This document shows, piece after piece, positions 17,593 through 26,096 of a stretch of DNA of 35,982 nt. The stretch is from contig BFEA01000013.1 in NCBI GenBank assembly GCA_003427395.1, positions 1,589,979-1,625,960 of the forward strand, written 5' to 3'. This DNA comes from Chara braunii (Eukaryota; Streptophyta; Charophyceae; Charales; Characeae). The first letter of the stretch is position 1; each line of letters starts with the position of its first letter. Under the pieces are notes generated by a model. That model did no database searches. It was not told the DNA's origin and saw only the letters and a program-made list of their open reading frames with translations. The translations under genes and the position numbers were made by a program.

Positions 17593-18560
17593 TGCAATGA
17601 GCCTCAAAGCTCATCACACGATGGAGTGTTCACACCAGCATGCATGTCACACAGATTGTATTGTCACGCATTGCACAAGTAGATAATGAGTAGTAGACCA
17701 GGTAGTGAAGCTCCAATTCCATAACCAAATTATAACGAGAGAGTCAAGAGTTCAATTGTCCAGCGCTCAACAAGATTACAAGTCTTCTTCGATCAGCAAG
17801 AGTCTGGAACCCAGCGCACATCAACGCTTGACAAGGTAAGTCTCCACCATAGCTCTCTCTCCCTCCTATCTCTCACTTGTCTTAGTGTCCCTGGTATAAA
17901 CTCTACACTAGTATTCTCTCTTCACACACATGCACACTCCCTACTACCGCACACACTTGAGGATCGACTCTGAATACAACTCATTGGTCCACTTCTACTG
18001 ACATACTAACCCTACTACTAAACGGCATTGGCGCGACTATGGCTGCCTTCTTCCAGCGCCTACTTCCTCTCTCTCATCTCACTCAGCGCTGCTCTCTGGC
18101 ATAGCCCACCTCCCACACTAGCGCACAAGTGCACAAGCACTTCCACACTCTCATGCGAATGAGCATCTGCCGAAATGGGAGGCTGGCCAGTCTTTTGTAG
18201 TGTTGGACTGGTCTTGGTTGGGCCAGCCTCTGGCCGAATTCCTTGGTTCCACATGCCCACTGCCTGTTTGTTGCGAAGTGTGAGTCCCAGTACCTTTCCC
18301 ATGGTCTGTTGCTGTTGTGGCCTTTCGGGCCTGCCTTTTGGACTTCTGGTCGAACTCGAGACTTGACCTCTGGGACTGAGACTAAACTGGGCCTGCGACC
18401 TCTGACTATCTGTTGAACAGACGTGACCCCTACTCAGCCTCAAATTTGTCTGTTCGCACAGGACATGGGTGTGACTTTGCAAAATGACTTTTAATTTCAG
18501 TCTGGACGCGACATTTGCCTCAGGGGAACTTGTCTCTTGAAATGCTGATTTGTAACTCCC
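17593..18560 (-). mobile_element. Element B 5' LTR, with an extra intron-like block
   Basis: 968 bp matching 10127-10844, but with an extra block (about 17838-18089) missing from the other LTR. On the plus strand the block begins GTAAGT at 17836 and ends in a long pyrimidine tract followed by CAG at 18084-18086. The outer end reads actccC where the 3' LTR has actccA, so one terminal base has changed. Element D leader sequence follows directly. Confidence 0.85.
17836..18086 (+). other. Intron-like block in the element B 5' LTR
   Basis: Plus-strand GTAAGT donor, pyrimidine-rich end and CAG acceptor, 251 nt. The 3' LTR lacks the block but reads acaag-gt-tgctctc where exact splicing would give acaag-cgctgctctc, so it is not a clean splice. 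It is antisense to the element. Confidence 0.5.
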
Positions 18561-19117
18561 GCTTCTCTCACCTTTGTCGGTCTCCCGCTTCTCCCACCTT
18601 CGTCGCCCTCTCCCGGCTGCTCCCCGCTTTCGTTGCTCGCTTCTTGGTCGGCCCTCGCAGTGCCTCCCCCTCCCTCCTTTGTGACGTCAAGATTGAAATG
18701 GCGAGGGGGCGTGCGACTCCGGGAAAACGGCCGTCCCCTTTCTCCAAAAACTTTTGTGGGGGAAGGGCCTGCCGAATTCAAAATTTCGAATTCGGCAGAG
18801 CCCTTACCCCCAAAAAAAATTCGGAGGCGGGTTGCGGCCGGTTTCCTGAGTCGCGCGCCCCGCCCGTCATTTTTGTCGATGTGGGGCCCGCCTTCCGAAC
18901 GAAAACCCGAAATTTTTTTTTCCCCCACCCCTATTTTTTGTTCTGAGGGGCGCCACGGTGCACTGTGCGGGGCGCGGCGCTACGTGCGCAAACCGACGCA
19001 CCGTCGTGCGCCGCAACTATGCTTTGTAGTCCTTTCGAGAGTCGGTCAGTTAGCCAGTCAGTGGGTGGAAGTCTAAGTGGTGAGGAGTGGAACTTTCATT
19101 GTTGTGCATCTTTCACC
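18561..19117. other. GC-rich region between elements B and D; no gene seen
   Basis: Starts with a 24-bp tandem repeat (tcccgcttctctcacctttg-type, 18557-18604), then GC-rich sequence with a long inverted repeat (listed separately). No LTR or primer-binding site for D is visible. The 143-147-codon frames here, on both strands, are compositional and hold no domain. Confidence 0.65.
18752..18817. repeat. Long inverted repeat: 27-bp stem, 8-nt loop
   Basis: The arm 18752-18779 pairs with 18788-18817. Pairing is 11 bp, one bulged A (18799), 6 bp, one bulged A (18806), 6 bp, one mismatch (18756/18813), then 4 bp. The loop is AAAATTTC. The outer arm is G-run against C-run plus T-run against A-run. 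It resembles a fold-back precursor or a small MITE; I see no target duplication. Confidence 0.85.
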
Positions 19118-19783
19118 ATGGTGACCACGCTTACAGGCACGAGTACCACCCCACATAGCAAGGCCCAAGAAGAGCAAGTCGTCGCCCTACTGAAAGAGAG
19201 GAAAGAAAAGATGGAGAAGGAGCTCATGAAACAGGCGAAGATGCTGACCTTGATAGAGGAACAGAAGGCCAAGCAAAAACAGATGGAGGAGGAGATGGGA
19301 AAGTGGAAGAAAGAGGAGGAGGAGAAATTGGCGGCGGTAGAAGCCGAGGCAAAAGCAAAAGCAGATGCAGCAGCAGCAAAAGAAGAAGTGGAACCCCTTC
19401 GGAGAAATGTGAGAAGAGAAGAGAGAGGGGAGTCCAGTGGGGTGCGAGAAACACAAGCAAAGATGGAGAGGATGGTGAACGACTGGGTAGCCAATCTGGG
19501 CCTGGGGGAGGAAGAAGCGTTGTTGCTTGTCCCTCGGGCAAAAACGGAGGCGTTTGCGAGGGAGTTGGAAGCGAAGGAGAATCCCTTGCGCCAACAGACC
19601 ATAGAGGAGGAGAAGAAATCAGAATGGAAGTTGCGCCTTAGAAGGGAAAGGAGGAGGAGATTGGAGGCGGCGGAGATGATGGAAAAGGTCTTGAGGGGCG
19701 CACCGAAGAGCAAAGGGGGCAACTGGCAGCGCAGGCAGACCTCCGGAAGCAAATACAGATCTTATCCCAGAACATGGAGGTAG
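19118..19783 (+). pseudogene. gag: Element D gag N-terminal coiled-coil domain
   Basis: I choose the ATG at 19118 (context CACCATGG) over the upstream ATG at 18965, because the region between is GC-rich and shows no family sequence. About 220 codons. A long charged coiled coil (KERKEKMEKEL, KQMEEEMGKWKKEEEE) is followed by an Ala/Lys stretch (AKAKADAAAAKEE) and a second Glu/Arg-rich helix. This type of long N-terminal coil also occurs in element B. The stop at 19781-19783 falls inside a 256-bp tandem duplication, so it may be a duplication effect rather than the true end. Confidence 0.75.
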
Positions 19784-20142
19784 TATTGAGGGCCCAACAA
19801 CGGAGGCGTTTGCGAGGGAGTTGGAAGCGAAGGAGAATCCCTTGCGCCAACAGACCATAGAGGAGGAGAAGAAGTCAGAATGGAAGTTGCGCCTTAGAAG
19901 GGAAAGGAGGAGGCGATTGGAGGCGGCGNGCCAACAGACCATAGAGGAGGAGAAGAAGTCAGAATGGAAGTTGCGCCTTAGAAGGGAAAGGAGGAGGCGA
20001 TTGGAGGCGGCGGAGATGATGGAAAAGGTCTTGAGGGCCGCACCGAAGAGCAAAGGGGGCAATTGGCAGCGCAGGCAGACCTCCAGAAGCAAATACAGAT
20101 CTTATCCAGAACATGGAGGTAGTATTGAGGGCCCAACAAGAA
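19544..20142. repeat. 256-bp tandem duplication with an N-join inside
   Basis: The sequence from 19544 repeats from 19800 (period 256). Inside the second copy, an N at 19929 is flanked by exact 83-bp copies (19846-19928 and 19930-20012), which looks like an unmerged contig overlap. Collapsing it leaves two units that differ by a few bases (for example ggggcgcac against gggccgcac). The tandem duplication may itself be real or an assembly effect. Confidence 0.9.
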
Positions 20143-21199
20143 CAGTTGCGTTACTTAAGAGGCCATGATATTCATTTGCAGTCCATACACGTAGGATTTA
20201 AAGATTTTGCAAAATATATGATGATGCGTGTGGGCACTGAATTGCACGCTGTCATGGAAGGCACAAAGAGGTTTTACGCAGGCGCATGCTAAGCTAGTGG
20301 CCCCAAAGGAAGAAGAGGCACGGCCCAATCGTGAGCGCTTAAAAGCCAAATTCCCTGAGCCTTATGGAGGGAAGAAGGGAGAGGATTTCGATAATTGGGA
20401 AGCCAGTATCAAATCCTATACACATCTCCAGCTTATGAAGCATGAGAAACATGTTCCCGTGCCATTCCAAGCATTGAAGGATGAAGCGGCCGGCTTTGCT
20501 AGGTCACTTGCCCGTGTCGCTAAATGTGAGAACGACATGGTCACATATTCTTCTATTACTAATTTGAGCGAGTTCTTAGTCGCCCTCCGTGATCGGTTTG
20601 CAGATGTCACTAGGGGCCTTAGGGCCTCTGACAAACTGCAAACTATCCACTCACGACAGTGGAAGAGTGCTAGGGCACTCAAGGCCACCATGGATGAGTT
20701 AGTCGTTGTCCCTGGACATGGGGTTACTGAGCCCCAACTCGTCCAACTGTTTTATCGTGCCATGCCCGAGGCTCTGCACGGGCATTTCTTTGACAAAAAG
20801 CAGCAGCCGAACATAACATATGATGAGCTTAGTAGGGAGGTTGTTGCTGTCGAGGCCCAGTCCATGCCAGTTACCACTTTCTGGCACACGGACCTCGACA
20901 AAGGCAAAAAGTGGAAAGGTCGGACCATCACCAGTCAAGTCAAGGCCAAGGATCATATGATCCTTACTTTAGATGAGGCCCGTATAGAAGAGGTCCCCTA
21001 CAATGAGATTGAGTGGGGCCTCAACGAGGAGGACAGTGGTGAGGGTCAGGGGAGGACCTACGTTATTGTCACGGTCGGAGGGAGGCCGCAAGGAAGAGAG
21101 AGAGGCCGGGGGCAAGGGGGTCAGGCCTCTGGTGGTCGAGGACAGGGCGACCAGGGGGTTGGCGGCAAAGGAAACCGCCAAGAGGGAGGAAGGGGTTAA
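20119..21199 (+). pseudogene. gag: Element D gag capsid core
   Basis: The linker (VLRAQQEQLRYLRGHDIHLQ) reads in one frame to about 20270. The capsid-like core then reads in the frame of 20228-21199. Core motifs are FPEPYGGKKGEDFDNW, ASIKSYTHL, FLVALRDRFADV, QLFYRAMPEALHGHF and YDELSREVVAVEAQS, matching the retrotransposon Gag family (particle formation). After about residue 250 it becomes Gly/Arg-rich (GRERGRGQGGQASGGRGQ), a usual RNA-binding linker, ending at TAA 21197-21199. The core itself is the best-kept Gag in the window. Confidence 0.85.
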
Positions 21200-21340
21200 G
21201 GTCCCCCGTCAAACCATCCGCGTTCTAATCGATCATCTCCCAGGAGGGGTGAATGGCACTCTAGTCTACCTCAAGGTAAACCCTGGGAATCGTTGGGTTT
21301 GGACAAGACCGATTGGCAAAAGAGAATAGATGCGGGACAG

Positions 21341-21382
21341 TGCATCTTTTGTGCTGACCCTGGGCACATTATAAAATTTTGC
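21341..21382 (+). pseudogene. gag: Element D gag zinc knuckle (intact motif)
   Basis: C-IF-C-ADPG-H-IIKF-C, an exact CX2CX4HX4C nucleocapsid motif, followed by PKYRDA and a TGA. It lies about 140 nt beyond the gag core stop, so the join is broken. Confidence 0.9.
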
Positions 21383-21539
21383 CCAAAATATAGGGATGCC
21401 TGACAAGTTGCTGCAGAGTCAGCAAAAGGCAACTGTCGGTAGGGGTAGCAACTGCCCTTACCCCTAGGCCATGTGGAGATGAGTGTGCGCACAAGATAGA
21501 AACTCCCAACCCACATGTGTCTACGGCAGAGGTTGTTGG

Positions 21540-22108
21540 CGAGCGCCTAGTTAGTTGTCCAGAGACAACGTATGTTAGGGTCTCTTTAGGCGCTTCCCTC
21601 ACAGGATAGGCAGAAGAGTTGAGGGAGAGGATGCCAACCTGGGCCAAAATGAAGAAAGAGGCAAAAGGGAAGCTAGTATTGGTAGATGTAGACGTTTTCA
21701 GAGGCAGGTAGGGGCCCTTATATACAGTGGGGCCACCCGTAGTTATATTAGTCGTAGAGCGCTGAAGAAGCTAAAGCTGAATTTGAAAGTCCAAAAGCTA
21801 AATGAGCCCATAGTCAGTATTGTTGCAGACAATCGCACAATGCGAATAGAGGATGACGTTGAGGTAGTCCAGCCGTACTTTCATCTATAGAAAGATGGGA
21901 AGGTAGAGAGAGTTCTTCATTTCCTGACTCTCCTCGTTGAGGACAATCTCCTATTTGATATGGGCCTAGGAATGGACTGGGTAGAGGCAGCAGGAGCCAC
22001 ACTGCATCTAAGAGAGCATGAGTGTAGGTTTCCTGGTCCTTTAAGCGGTGTTAGGACGGCCCGCTTGTTCCATGTGTCAGGAGTAGATAACTCCTTGGCA
22101 CGTTCATA
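21540..22108 (+). pseudogene. pol: Element D aspartic protease (active Asp replaced)
   Basis: The lead-in ERLVSCPETTYV matches the element B protease lead-in. The active-site region reads PLIYSGATRSYISRR: the family has Asp-Ser/Thr-Gly, and here Tyr replaces Asp, so the enzyme should be dead. The C-terminal signature is LGMDWVEAAG. In-frame stops include TAG near 21608 and another TAG after YFHL near 21888. The region is readable only across these breaks. Confidence 0.8.
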
Positions 22109-22135
22109 AAGGAGCAATTAGAAGAGCAGGTCTTT

Positions 22136-22453
22136 GTGGCCTATGTTAGGCCAGTTACGGAGCCTAAGAAAGAGGAACCAACTAACCCCATTATTGCCAA
22201 GTTGTTGGAAGAGTATGTAGATCTATCAGAGGCTCCTTCAAGAGTAGTTTCGCGTCCTATCCAACACCGCATTGAGATAGAGCCTGGCAGTAAGACTTCC
22301 AAAGGAGCAGTGTATAGAATGTCTCCCAAGGAGTTGGAGGAGTTGCGCAAGCAATTAGACGAGCTCCTAGAGAAGGGTTGGATTAGGCCCTGTTCATCTC
22401 CATTTGGAGCACCTGTTCTCTTTGTGGGAGAGCTTAGAATGTGCATTGAATAG
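22136..22453 (+). pseudogene. pol: Element D RT N-terminus
   Basis: 105 codons with EYVDLSEAPS, HRIEIEPGSK, VYRMSPKELEEL, LLEKGWIRPCSSPFGAPVLF and RMCIE. A small deletion after VLFV (the family has a few more residues before LRMCID) and a frameshift at the end produce the stop at 22451-22453 where YRGLN should follow. Confidence 0.88.
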
Positions 22454-22454
22454 G

Positions 22455-22946
22455 GGTCTCAACGCCGTCACGGTAAAGAATGCAGAACCACCGCCCCGTA
22501 TAGATGATCTATTGGATCGGGCGCAGGGCTGCAAGTAATTCTCAAAGATAGACTTGAAGTCAGGGTACCATTAGATAGAAGTTCAACCTGATGATCAGTA
22601 CAAAACGGCGTTCAGGGCTAGTTACGGGCACTATGAGTTTATAGTCATGCCCTTTGGACTCACCAACGCACCGACCACATTTCGGCGCTGTATGAATGAT
22701 TTGTTCAGGCCGTGGTTAGATAGATTTGTAGTTGTTTATCTAGATGATATTCTAGTTTTGAGCAAGACCCTCCAGCAGCATGAGGCTCATCTGAGGCAGA
22801 TCTTGGGAAAGTTGCGCGAAGCAAACTTCAAGATCAATGCAAAGAAGTGTGAGCGGCCCAAGACAGAGGTTTTATACTTGGGCCATGTCCTAGATGGAGA
22901 TGGCATAAAACCTGAGGACTGTAAGATCGCAGTGATTAGAGACTGA
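22455..22946 (+). pseudogene. pol: Element D RT palm (motif A and YLDD) with internal stops
   Basis: Read across stops: GLNAVTVKNAEPPPRIDDLL, then TAA at 22536-22538, motif A FSKIDLKSGYH with its catalytic Asp, TAG at 22572-22574, [28 protein letters not shown] (catalytic pair intact) and YLGHVLDGDGIKPED. It ends at TGA 22944-22946, where relatives have Trp. The ATG at 22647 is internal. Confidence 0.88.
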
Positions 22947-23405
22947 CCAACTCCTCGTACACTCACAAAGTTGAGGTCGTTTTTAGGATTCGCTAACCAC
23001 TACGTAAAGTTCGTGAGGAACTTCTCTGCAATCCCTACTCCCCTTCGCGGACTGCTAAAGAAGGAGGCGATCTGGAAATGAGACCAAGATTGCACATCGG
23101 CCCTGAAGAAGTTAAAGCGGGCCTTGATAGAGTACCCAGTCCTCAAGGTAGTTGACCCATCCTTACCTTTTGTTGTCACCACTGATGCAAGTTAGTACAG
23201 TATTGGTACTGTGTTACAGCAAGATGACGGCAATGGGTATAGACCCGTAGAGTTCATGTCCGCTAGGTTGCCTTCAGAGAAGGTAGCGACATCCACCTAT
23301 GAGAGGGAACTCTACGCTCTCAGGCAAGCATTAGACCACTGGAGACACTACTTGCTTGGGAGGCACTTCAAAGTCTATTCAGACCACGAGACATCGAGTG
23401 GCTGA
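22947..23405 (+). pseudogene. pol: Element D RT connection and RNase H start
   Basis: LRSFLGFANHYVKFVRNF, then TGA at 23079-23081 (Trp in element B: WKWDQ), FVVTTDAS with the first RNase H Asp, TAG at 23193-23195 (Gln in B and C: DASQYGIG), GYRPVEFMSARLP, YERELYALRQALDHWRHYLLGRHF and YSDHE. A frameshift at about 23390-23405 ends the segment. Confidence 0.88.
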
Positions 23406-23407
23406 AG

Positions 23408-23962
23408 ATGCAGGCCAAGATGACACCTAAGCGTATTGGGTGGGCTGCAGAGATAGATCAGTTTGACTTCAAGCTCAAGCCAATCAAAGGAAAATATAAT
23501 GTGGTTGCAGACGCCCTAAGTAGAAAAGCCGACTACTTTGGAGTTATAGTTTACTACCTGGATATAGGGACGGACGTACAACAAAAAGTCATAGATGCGT
23601 ATGTGCAAGACCCTATCTATAGTGACCTCCTGAAGCGAGACAAGGAGGACCCAGCTAGTGAACCTGATTACCGCACCACGAATGGGTTGTTGTTTGAGAA
23701 GACAGACGTTGTAGATCGGCTATGCATTCCCAATAGTGAAGAGATCCGGAGTTTGATCTTAGGGGAATGTCATGATACAGAAGGGCATTTCGGCTGGCAA
23801 AAGACATTAGCCAACTTGACACGTGCCTACACATGGCCTCGCATGAAGGCCGACTGCATAGAGTATGTCCGCAATTGTAAAGTCTGCCAGCGCAATGAAA
23901 CTACGACGCGAGCCCCATTAGGTCTTCTCAGACACTTGCCTATCCCATCAGCACCCGGATAG
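23408..23962 (+). pseudogene. pol: Element D RNase H end and integrase zinc-binding domain
   Basis: 184 codons. RNase H ends with KGKYNVVADALSRK. A linker follows (ADYFGVIVYYLDIG), then the integrase HHCC domain: LGECHDTEGHFGW (His pair) and YVRNCKVCQRNE (Cys pair), then HLPIPSAPG and TAG at 23960-23962. Gln is the likely lost residue, since C has GQSVSVDFMD at this place. Confidence 0.88.
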
Positions 23963-23965
23963 TTT

Positions 23966-24331
23966 GTGTCCATTGACTTCATGGATGCTGGGGTCAGGAG
24001 TAGGCATGGCAAGAGCCAAGTCATGGTCATAGTAGACCATTTTAGCAAGTATGTCGTTTTTGTTCCGTTGCCCTCTGAGGCACGCACCGGGTTAGTTATA
24101 GAGAAGTTTTTTGATGCCTGGGTAAGCGCGCACGGTATTCCGCTGTCCATATTTAGTGATAGAGACACGCAGTTTACTAGTCAGCATTGGCAGGAGCTTA
24201 TGAGAGTCTATGGCTCAAAAATGTTAATGTCGTCTGGTCGTCACCCAGAGGCTAACAGTCAGACTAAGCAAATGAAAAAGATCCTGCAGCAGATACTCAG
24301 GATGTATATTAGACCCGACCAGATTAACTAG
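23966..24331 (+). pseudogene. pol: Element D integrase catalytic core (Glu to Lys)
   Basis: SIDFMDAG holds the first catalytic Asp and FSDRDTQFTS the second. The residue 36 positions further is Lys in HPEANSQTKQMKK, where element C has Glu. VIVDHFSKYVVF and RVYGSKMLMSSG are family features. The stop TAG at 24329-24331 replaces the Trp of the family (DQINWDE-type). Integration activity should be lost even without the stops. Confidence 0.88.
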
Positions 24332-24896
24332 GATGAGATGCTCCCTAAGGTAGCCAACACCTACAACAATAGTGTTCATTTAGCTACCTGCAGGACTCCT
24401 AACAAGGAGGACATACGTCCTGTAGACCACGCAGGCCGTTTGAAGGACTGAATCATGACCAGATACAAAGGCTGCCACCTGGAACTAGAGAATTTGTGCT
24501 GCAGCATGAGAGAGAAATCGCAAAGGTGACTGAGAATCTGAGAAAATCTCAGCATAAATGATAGAGCAAGCTAATAAGCATCGTCGCTCATCGCAGAGTT
24601 CGCCCGATAAGAGGACATCTCACAGAAGTTGTTACCTGCGTACAGGGGACCGTGGCCTGTCCTAGAAGTGAAAGGCGGAGAGGACGGACCACACCTCCAT
24701 ACGTACCCAGTCTTCCATGCATCAAAAGTTATTACCTTGTGTCACCAACCAGTAATTTCCGTCACGTCGATCGATGATTCCGCCGGATATGGATGGCACA
24801 TATGACATAGATCGCATTCTAGGAGAGGATGTGTTCAGAACTGGAGGTAGAGGCCGTCCACAGGAGCAGCACAAGGTCAGGTTCCCTTATCAGGAA
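24332..24896 (+). pseudogene. pol: Element D integrase C-terminal domain and truncated chromodomain
   Basis: Decayed region with several frame changes. RGPWPVLEV and TYPVFHASKVI-like sequence is readable at about 24640-24735. The chromodomain start is in the frame at 24774-24896: PPDMDGTYDIDRILGEDVFR and QEQHKVRFPYQE. It breaks off after CAGGAA at 24891-24896, whereas element B continues for a further 30 or so residues. Confidence 0.8.
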
Positions 24897-24961
24897 CTCT
24901 CTTGTTGTACCATTATAGAACTCTCTCTCATCTCTGTGTGTTTTGTTGTACCATTACAGAA

Positions 24962-25041
<80 letters not shown>

Positions 25042-25076
25042 GCATCTGAAGGAAAAATATGCACGTAATTTGTACT
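24897..25076. repeat. CT-microsatellite-bearing repeat, copy 1
   Basis: The core shared with copy 2 (34643-34775) is attacagaactctctctct, a long CT tract, then a right flank (25042-25076, key words ctgaaggaaaa and tatgcacgtaatttgtactt). To its left, gttgtaccattatagaactctc (24904) and gttgtaccattacagaactctc (24943) repeat. The flanks outside the core differ between the copies, so this is a dispersed repeat carrying its own microsatellite. It sits exactly at the element D breakpoint. Confidence 0.85.
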
Positions 25077-26096
25077 TTTTGGGCAGTCGTCAGGGCTAGA
25101 TCCCTACCCATGTACAGTACAGTACCAGTCAACGGGAGTGAAACGGTTTTCACGTTTACGGTAGCAGATGCAGTCCCCAGGGCTAGATCCCTACCCATGT
25201 ACAATACCAGTTGCCCGTGTGTGCTTGAACCCGCGATCTGTGTCCTGAAAGTTGCATGTTTGATTGGTGTAGATAGTGTGGTCCTCGGGTCTCGAACCGT
25301 AGGTCTGTAAATTAGAGGTCTTAGCAGTGGTAGGAGTCTCCTACCAGCAAGGTAGTAGCTGCTACAGTATCGAAGGGCCATGTCTACGGCCTTCTGGAAG
25401 ATCCGGAACTGGCCTTTCGTGAGTCCTAGGATGCAGTCCGTAGGCAAGTGGTCAAGTGGGTACTAACCTAGCCTAGGCAGCGGTACCCTGTCCCAGTCGC
25501 ACTTTGTCAAGTCAGCAAGTCCCATGTGGGAATGTGTGCACCCTGGGCCCGGCATCCAAGTGCAGACCAATGAGGATCCGAAGTATAAATGAAGATGCAG
25601 CGTTCAGTCATTCATGGATTATGCCTGTGAGCCGTGCGGAAGCGTTGTTGGAGCGTCTTGCGTACGAAGGTCTGCAGGTGGCAATAGGAGAAGTGGGCTA
25701 AGAGGAGGAAGACGTGGCCATAGCCGCTTGTGTGTTAGTAGTAAAAGTAGATGGCAGCCATAGCTGCCCGATAGGAGTTAGTGTGTTTGTGTGAGTGTGT
25801 TGTGTCTGTGTGTGCGGGACATCTAGGGAGATCCAGGGTGTGTGTACGAACGAGTTGCTGGGAGTACAGTGTTCGTCCATAGCCGTATGAGACAAGTTTG
25901 AATCTAAACTGTGTTCTTGGCTACGTTATCTCTGAGCTTTGTGTGGGTGCAAGTCCCCAGCTTGATCGTCATCTGTTTGTACGCATGCTGAGTGTCGGGA
26001 AAGACAAGTCTGATTGCACATTCCTTGAGACGGAGGCAAAAGGCGCTCTTGCAACTTGCAAGCACCATCTTTCTTTAAATGTCCAGACTAGCCATT
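25077..26096. other. Intergenic repeats with tRNA-like pieces; no gene seen
   Basis: Two copies of cagggctagatccctaccca occur near 25090 and 25177. The segment 25142-25177 resembles 35848-35890. A B-box-like GTCTCGAAC (25289-25297, minus strand) and a 17-nt palindrome GGTAGGAG T CTCCTACC (25329-25345) are present. GT-rich sequence lies at about 25775-25845. Short open frames here show no domain. Confidence 0.65.

Larger units (their letters stand above)
10127..18560 (-). mobile_element. Element B: full-length but decayed Ty3/gypsy chromovirus
   Basis: Direct repeats at 10127-10844 and 17593-18560 flank a minus-strand interior with primer-binding site, gag, zinc knuckle, protease, RT, RNase H, integrase and chromodomain-like end in order. 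Total length is about 8.4 kb. Every gene is broken. No target-site duplication is visible (CATGG on the left, GCTTC on the right), and the two LTRs differ by a block of about 250 bp, so the copy is old or the ends were shuffled. Element D is a close relative in the opposite orientation. Confidence 0.92.
19118..24896 (+). mobile_element. Element D: Ty3/gypsy chromovirus body without LTRs
   Basis: Plus-strand order: gag coiled coil, capsid core, zinc knuckle, protease, RT, RNase H, integrase, start of chromodomain. Protein motifs are close to B, so the two are one family in head-to-head orientation. No LTR, primer-binding site or polypurine tract is visible on either side. The right end is cut inside the chromodomain at 24896, where the CT-repeat-bearing repeat begins. 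Coding is broken by many stops, mostly of C-to-T/G-to-A type, and by duplication at 19544-20142. Confidence 0.9.

Noticed and set aside
19096-19752. 218-codon minus-strand frame
   Set aside because: Antisense shadow of the element D gag coiled coil (Ser/Phe/Leu-rich complement of Lys/Glu codons).
24890-25447. 185-codon minus-strand frame
   Set aside because: Arg-Glu run from the CT tract plus repeat DNA; no domain.
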